Notes under the pieces: model-generated | The model's database searches: none | Told to the model about the DNA's origin: nothing | The model's input: the letters and a program-made list of their open reading frames with translations, nothing else | Assembly (NCBI GenBank): GCA_965225735.1 | Contig: CBDDBN010000027.1 | Coordinates: 248,001 to 312,000 of the forward strand | Direction of reading: 5' to 3' | Source: Denitrobaculum sp965225735 | GTDB lineage: Bacteria; Pseudomonadota; Alphaproteobacteria; Kiloniellales; Kiloniellaceae | Length of the DNA stretch: 64,000 bases | Translations under genes and position numbers: made by a program | Shown: positions 60,025 through 64,000 of the stretch, one piece after another | Layout: each line of letters begins with the position of its first letter | Numbering within the stretch: position 1 is the first letter of the stretch

Positions 60025-60885
60025 CTTGCCGCTCGCGCGCGCGGCCTTGAGAAAGGCGTCAAGGCTGCGTTTCGGCGAGGCGTCCTTGCGGCGCACGAAA
60101 TAGGTCGGAAGCTCGGCAAGGTGTTTCGGCAGGCGTTCGGTCTTGAGATCACCGGCGAAACGCGAACCCGCGATCACCGTCTCGGGCAGCAGGGTAACAC
60201 CCAGCCCGGCGGCCACGCAGCCGAGGATACCATCTAATGTGCCGAACTCCATCACTCGGAAGGGCAACTGGCCTTGTTCCTTCAGCCATTCTTCGCTGCG
60301 CAGGCGATAGGAGCAGCCACGCCGGAACACTATGAGTTGCTCGGGATCGCTGGCACCTGACGACAGCTCTTTGTCTGCGGGCCGGACCAAGACCAGACGC
60401 TCTTTGAAGATCGGCTCGCCGATCAGTTCTTTGTGCGTCTGCTCACCCGCGACGAAAGCACCGTCCAAGCGATAGGCGAGGAGCTCATAGAGCAGCGTTT
60501 CTGTCGGACCGGCCGTAACCCGCACCTCCAGTTTCGGCTGAACTCCCTGCAAACGCTTCAAGATCGCCGGCAAGCGGATCGCGGTCGTGGTCTCCATGGC
60601 ACCGATTCGCAGCAACCCGCCTTCTCCAGCGCAATCCCGCATCGCCTGGCGCGCCTCGTCGCTGAGCCGGTCCAGACGCCAGGCATAGCCACGCAGGATC
60701 TCACCCGCCGAGGTCAGCACCATACCCTTGCCGGTGCGATAAAAGAGCTCGACCCCCAGCTCTTTCTCCAGATCCTTCAGCCGCGCGGTCACGTTCGACT
60801 GCACGGTGTTGAGCTGACGCGCCGCGCTCGAAACGCCGCCGCTGTCGGCGATAGCCGAGAAGAATTTCAGGTTTCGCAGATCCAT
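59995..60885 (-). CDS. LysR-family transcriptional regulator
   Basis: The 296-residue protein has the N-terminal DNA-binding part LKFFSAIADSGGVSSAARQL and NTVQSNVTARLKDLEKELGV with ELFYRTGKGMVLTSAGE. An effector domain follows (LRIGAMETTTAIRLPAILKR). By eye it is of the PtrR/CysL-type branch. It is divergent from the YbfB/YjiJ-family MFS gene across about 72 bases, which is the probable target. Its 3' end overlaps the end of the mannonate dehydratase gene. Confidence 0.92.
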   Translation of the reverse strand: MDLRNLKFFSAIADSGGVSSAARQLNTVQSNVTARLKDLEKELGVELFYRTGKGMVLTSAGEILRGYAWRLDRLSDEARQAMRDCAGEGGLLRIGAMETTTAIRLPAILKRLQGVQPKLEVRVTAGPTETLLYELLAYRLDGAFVAGEQTHKELIGEPIFKERLVLVRPADKELSSGASDPEQLIVFRRGCSYRLRSEEWLKEQGQLPFRVMEFGTLDGILGCVAAGLGVTLLPETVIAGSRFAGDLKTERLPKHLAELPTYFVRRKDASPKRSLDAFLKAARASGKSPVPKRAVG

Positions 60886-60957
60886 CACAAAAAACGAATG
60901 ATATAATATCTACAATTCATTTGTAATGATCCACCTGTAACACTAATCTGTCAAGCT

Positions 60958-62214
60958 ATGAGCGCACCTGAAAGCCTTTCTGAGACTGCCGCCCAGCCGT
61001 CAGCCGGGGCTGAATCGGTCTATCGCGTTCTTGCAGGTGGCCTCTGCACCCTCATGATCGCCATGGGCGTCGGCCGCTTCGCCTATACGCCAATCCTGCC
61101 GGAAATGCAGACGGCTCTGGGACTGACCCACGAAGAGACCGGCCTGCTGGCCTCGCTGAACTATCTGGGCTACTTGATCGGTGCGCTCGCTGGCGGTTTC
61201 GTCGCGGCGGGCCGCGCGCGAACCCAGGCCTTCCGCTGGTCGCTCTTGCTCTCAGCCGCCACCACCGGACTGATGGCGGCCAGCGAGTGGTTCGCGCTCT
61301 GGAGTGTTCTGCGTCTTGCCTCAGGGATCATCAGCGGCCTGCTATTCGTGTTCAGCGCCGATATGGTGGTGCGCGTTCTGGCCGAGGCAGGCAGGCCCCG
61401 CCTGCTCGGCGTGCACTTCGGCGGCGTCGGTATCGGGATCGCTCTTTCCGGACTATTGGTACCGGCTCTGGCCGAAGCGGGCGGGTGGCGCGCGGATTGG
61501 ATCGGTCTGGCGCTGCTATCGCTGGTGCTGGCCGTACCCGCGATGATCTGGCTACGAGACGCGCAATCCACCAAGCAAGCAGTGGCAAGTTCCAACCTAA
61601 AAAAACCCGGCAAAACGCTCTCATCCACAGCCGTGCTCGCCCTCGCAATACTGGGCTTCGCCTACTTCCTGGAGGGGGCCGGCTATGTGGTCAGCGGTAC
61701 TTTTCTGGTCGCCATTCTTCAAGCCGAAGCCGGTGACATCGGAATCTTCGGTGCGCTGGGCGACATCGGCAATCTGGCCTGGGTGATGGTCGGCCTGGCG
61801 GTCGCGCCCTCCTGCCTCTTCTGGTCCTGGGCGGCACAGCGCTGGGGCGAGATCCGCGCCATGATCGCTGCGCATCTGCTGCAGGCCATCGGGATTGCGC
61901 TCCCCTTGCTCTCCACAGCCCTGTTGCCTTCACTCATCGCAGCAACACTCTTTGGCGGCACCTTCGTCGGCATCACTCTGCTGGTGGTCGCCTATGGCCG
62001 CAAGATCGCACCTCAGGCAACGGCCCTCGCGATTGGCTTGATGACCGCAGCCTTCGGCCTGGGCCAGATCATCGGACCGCTGATCGCCGGCTTCCTGGCC
62101 GAACGCAGCGGATCGTTCGACTCCTCGCTCATGCTGTCGTCTGCTGCGGTGGTTATTGGGGCGGGCTTGCTGGTGATACTCTGCCGCCCGGCCTACACCC
62201 CCGAAGAACCATAG
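60958..62214 (+). CDS. YbfB/YjiJ-family MFS transporter
   Basis: The 418-residue protein has twelve helices. The family start LCTLMIAMGVGRFAYTPILP and LLASLNYLGYLIGALAGGFV (UPF YbfB/YjiJ signature) are clear. The second half contains AILGFAYFLEGAGYVVSGTF and LMTAAFGLGQIIGPLIAGFL. Substrates of this group are poorly known. The adjacent divergent LysR gene is the likely regulator. Confidence 0.92.
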   Translation: MSAPESLSETAAQPSAGAESVYRVLAGGLCTLMIAMGVGRFAYTPILPEMQTALGLTHEETGLLASLNYLGYLIGALAGGFVAAGRARTQAFRWSLLLSAATTGLMAASEWFALWSVLRLASGIISGLLFVFSADMVVRVLAEAGRPRLLGVHFGGVGIGIALSGLLVPALAEAGGWRADWIGLALLSLVLAVPAMIWLRDAQSTKQAVASSNLKKPGKTLSSTAVLALAILGFAYFLEGAGYVVSGTFLVAILQAEAGDIGIFGALGDIGNLAWVMVGLAVAPSCLFWSWAAQRWGEIRAMIAAHLLQAIGIALPLLSTALLPSLIAATLFGGTFVGITLLVVAYGRKIAPQATALAIGLMTAAFGLGQIIGPLIAGFLAERSGSFDSSLMLSSAAVVIGAGLLVILCRPAYTPEEP

Positions 62215-62239
62215 AAGTCTTCGTTTGTTCGCTGCCGGA

Positions 62240-62884
62240 TCAAGCCCCCTCTATCGCTTGCTCCCACCACTCGGCCTCACGCTGACCGATTTTCAGGATG
62301 AGATCCTTCCGCAGCTGCTGCAGATGCGTCATCTTTTTCGCAATCTGTTCTATGCTCAACTCGCTCTTGAGATGGACGGTGCTGTAAATGTCTTGCGCCG
62401 TTTCGCCAAAAGCTCGCAAGTCTTCCTGTGCACCTGCATGACCAAGAGCCAGCAGACCAGATTCTGCCGATAACAACTTTAGAAAGCTGTCGCGAAACTT
62501 CACCTCTCTTTCCATGGCATCGGCCTTCGCTTCATCGGACAGCTCCGACTTGGCCTGGTCTTCCAAGGCGTTCTTGATCGCGGCAACGTAATCAGCCAGA
62601 CACTGCGAAAAGGCATCCAAGTTGTCGAGCAGGTTCTCGAAGCGGTAGCTCCGGCGCGCGCCGTATTCCTTTTTCATTTCAGTGAGCCGCGTGCTGCGTT
62701 CAACAGCAATCATGGCGTCTCGGTTTATTTCCGCCGCGCGGCGCGCGGAGAGATATCCGATGATCGCACCTATGGATGCCCCCAGCAGCGGCAGACCGAT
62801 TTTGATCAGGTCACCGATGTAGTCCGGCCGTTTTAGCTCAAGCACCTGCTTCAGCAGTTCCAGAATCATTTCATCCTGAGTCAT
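62240..62884 (-). CDS. Hypothetical protein, one helix plus coiled coil
   Basis: The 214-residue protein is not recognised. A single membrane helix lies near residue 30 (IGLPLLGASIGAIIGYLSA). A helical, charged cytoplasmic part follows (ERSTRLTEMKKEYGARRSYR and LEDQAKSELSDEAKADAMER) that could form a coiled coil, ending in LRKDLILKIGQREAEWWEQA. No catalytic motif is visible. It stands alone between an MFS gene and an acetyltransferase gene. Confidence 0.7.
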   Translation of the reverse strand: MTQDEMILELLKQVLELKRPDYIGDLIKIGLPLLGASIGAIIGYLSARRAAEINRDAMIAVERSTRLTEMKKEYGARRSYRFENLLDNLDAFSQCLADYVAAIKNALEDQAKSELSDEAKADAMEREVKFRDSFLKLLSAESGLLALGHAGAQEDLRAFGETAQDIYSTVHLKSELSIEQIAKKMTHLQQLRKDLILKIGQREAEWWEQAIEGA

Positions 62885-62992
62885 GCCGCCCCCTTCAGCT
62901 TTGCAGATCGGAACGCCGATGGTTCAGAACCTGTCGGCCTTAGATTGTACCGCAAGCAGACCGAACAGATGAAACAAAGAAGACTATTGCCG

Positions 62993-63553
62993 CTAACCGA
63001 CCTCCAGCTCCCGCACCACCCGGCAAGGGTTTCCAACAGCAAGGACATTTGCGGGGATATCCCTTGTGACCACACTCCCCGCACCGATCACCGCATTGTC
63101 GCCAATGGTAACCCCTGGACAGAGGATGGCGCCGCCGCCAACCCAGACGTCGTGGCCGATGGTGATGGCCTGGGCAGTCTCGCGCCCACTGGCCCGCTCT
63201 TCCGGATCTAAGGGATGGGTTGCGGTGTAGATCTGGACAGCAGGACCGAACATGGAATTGGCCCCGACCCGCACTTCGGCGCAGTCGAGGATCGCGGCAC
63301 CCGCATTGAAATAGACATTTTCACCCAGATGCAGGTTGATCCCGTAAGCACAATGGAACGGCATCTCGACGAAGACACCCTCCCCCATGCTGCCGAGCAG
63401 CTCCTGCAATACTGGGTTCGGTCCGTCACCTTCGAGAAAGTCCGAACGGTTAAAAGCCCTCAGCAGCTGGCGCGCCCGGTTGCGCATTGCCACGAGCTCC
63501 GGGTCCCGGTCGAAGTAGTCCAGGCCCGCGAGCATTTTCTCCCGTTCGGTCAT
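62993..63553 (-). CDS. Maltose O-acetyltransferase-like sugar acetyltransferase
   Basis: The 186-residue left-handed beta-helix hexapeptide-repeat protein has the family order: REKMLAGLDYFDRDPELVAM, FHCAYGINLHLGENVYFNAG, YTATHPLDPEERASGRETA (catalytic His) and IGHDVWVGGGAILCPGVTIG. It transfers acetyl from acetyl-CoA to a sugar hydroxyl. The start at ATG 63553 gives the family's short N-terminus; the longer frame to 63694 overlaps the Pnkp gene. It is downstream of that gene on the same strand. Confidence 0.92.
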   Translation of the reverse strand: MTEREKMLAGLDYFDRDPELVAMRNRARQLLRAFNRSDFLEGDGPNPVLQELLGSMGEGVFVEMPFHCAYGINLHLGENVYFNAGAAILDCAEVRVGANSMFGPAVQIYTATHPLDPEERASGRETAQAITIGHDVWVGGGAILCPGVTIGDNAVIGAGSVVTRDIPANVLAVGNPCRVVRELEVG

Positions 63554-63629
63554 GGTGTCACTCAAGCGCGTAGTCTCCTTTGTCGAAATACAATCGGCGG
63601 AAAGATAGCCTGTCGGTCCGTGCCGCACA

Positions 63630-64000
63630 CTACAAACGCGGATCGACCGGCTCGCTCTCCATCGCCAGCACACCGAAGACGCACTCATGCACACGGCGCA
63701 GAGGCTCGCGCTTTACGAAACGTTCCAGAGCCTCGATGCCGAGCGCAAACTCCTGCAACGCCAGCGACCGCTTACGGCCCAGTCCGCGCCGGCGCAGGCG
63801 TGTCAGATGTTCCGGTTGGTCGTAGTCGGGACCGTAGATAATGCGCAGGTACTCCCGGCCGCGGCATTTAACCGCCGGCTGCACATAGCCGCGCGGTCCG
63901 CGGGTAACGAATTCCGCGGGCTTGACCACCATGCCCTCGCCGCCCTTTTCCGTCATCCCCGACCACCAGTCACAGGCCGACTGCACCTGCGCTTCATCCG
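63630..64000 (-). CDS. pnkp: Bacterial polynucleotide kinase-phosphatase (Pnkp), C-terminal part
   Basis: The gene runs off the right edge; about 122 C-terminal residues are visible. GGEGMVVKPAEFVTRGPRGY contains ligase motif IV (EGMVVKP). VQPAVKCRGREYLRIIYGP contains motif V, with KCRGREYLRIIYGP diagnostic of bacterial Pnkp. The end is LALQEFALGIEALERFVKRE and HECVFGVLAMESEPVDPRL. The full protein of about 850 residues would carry kinase, phosphatase and ligase modules and repair cleaved RNA together with the methyltransferase Hen1. Hen1, if linked, should be beyond the window. Confidence 0.9.
   Translation of the reverse strand, partial: DEAQVQSACDWWSGMTEKGGEGMVVKPAEFVTRGPRGYVQPAVKCRGREYLRIIYGPDYDQPEHLTRLRRRGLGRKRSLALQEFALGIEALERFVKREPLRRVHECVFGVLAMESEPVDPRL

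Noticed and set aside
1..64000. Search for CRISPR arrays, tRNA, rRNA, insertion sequences and prophage genes
   Set aside because: I saw no regularly spaced repeats, no tRNA-like cloverleaf with CCA context, no transposase or integrase translation and no long direct repeats. Small RNAs cannot be excluded by eye.

Overview
This is a GC-rich, densely packed chromosomal segment with about 70 genes on both strands. It most likely comes from a free-living marine or saline alphaproteobacterium. Rhodospirillales/Kiloniellales-like is my guess, judged from gene content only: a DMSP demethylation operon, BCCT uptake, sulfide and sulfite oxidation, GcvT-fold demethylating flavoproteins, FadR- and LysR-type regulators and an ECF41 sigma factor. 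I saw no rRNA, tRNA, CRISPR array, insertion sequence or prophage. Family names come from reading the translations; no database search was run.

Left part (1-13.3 kb). The tail of a sugar ABC solute-binding protein ends at a clear terminator. It is followed by an FAH-family hydrolase with a tautomerase/SnoaL fusion, a PAS protein, a PAS histidine kinase, a histone-deacetylase-like amidohydrolase, an EamA exporter with a divergent LysR regulator, an orphan Imm10-like gene and a class III cyclase. Next come a frameshifted EF-Tu-domain-II-like gene, a PEP-CTERM protein, two tandem DUF3592 membrane proteins and a 1-Cys peroxiredoxin.

Sulfur region (13.5-27.7 kb). A minus-strand operon encodes a DUF2892 protein, a persulfide-dioxygenase-like MBL enzyme, a phosphatase/SQR-like fusion and a SulP permease. 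It is divergent from a Crp/Fnr regulator carrying two cysteines. Further right, an ECF sigma/anti-sigma pair precedes a Tat-exported molybdenum sulfite dehydrogenase and a cytochrome c. Together these could take sulfide to persulfide, sulfite and sulfate. Between them lie a GNAT, an alpha/beta hydrolase, a VOC remnant, an AraC regulator, an SDR and AlaX.

Middle (27.7-43.7 kb). This holds a LysR/BCCT transporter pair, a ProC-like reductase with an RNA ligase, a divergent macro-domain protein and an ArsR/SRPBCC pair. The DMSP operon follows (DUF2182, DUF1326, dmdA, dmdB-like ligase, acuI-like reductase), divergent from a FadR-type regulator with two palindromic operators. An ECF41 sigma factor and its carboxymuconolactone-decarboxylase partner come next, with an exact ECF41-type promoter.

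Right part (43.8-64 kb). Two GcvT-family flavoprotein demethylases (one behind an XRE-cupin regulator) lie among a second cyclase, two glutathione transferases, an orphan peptide-binding protein and IolB. A ribokinase is divergent from a GntR/mannonate-dehydratase pair, followed by LysR/MFS. The window ends in the C-terminus of a bacterial Pnkp RNA-repair enzyme. The recurring themes are methylated sulfur and nitrogen compounds, one-carbon transfer to folate, sulfur oxidation, sugar acids and RNA repair.
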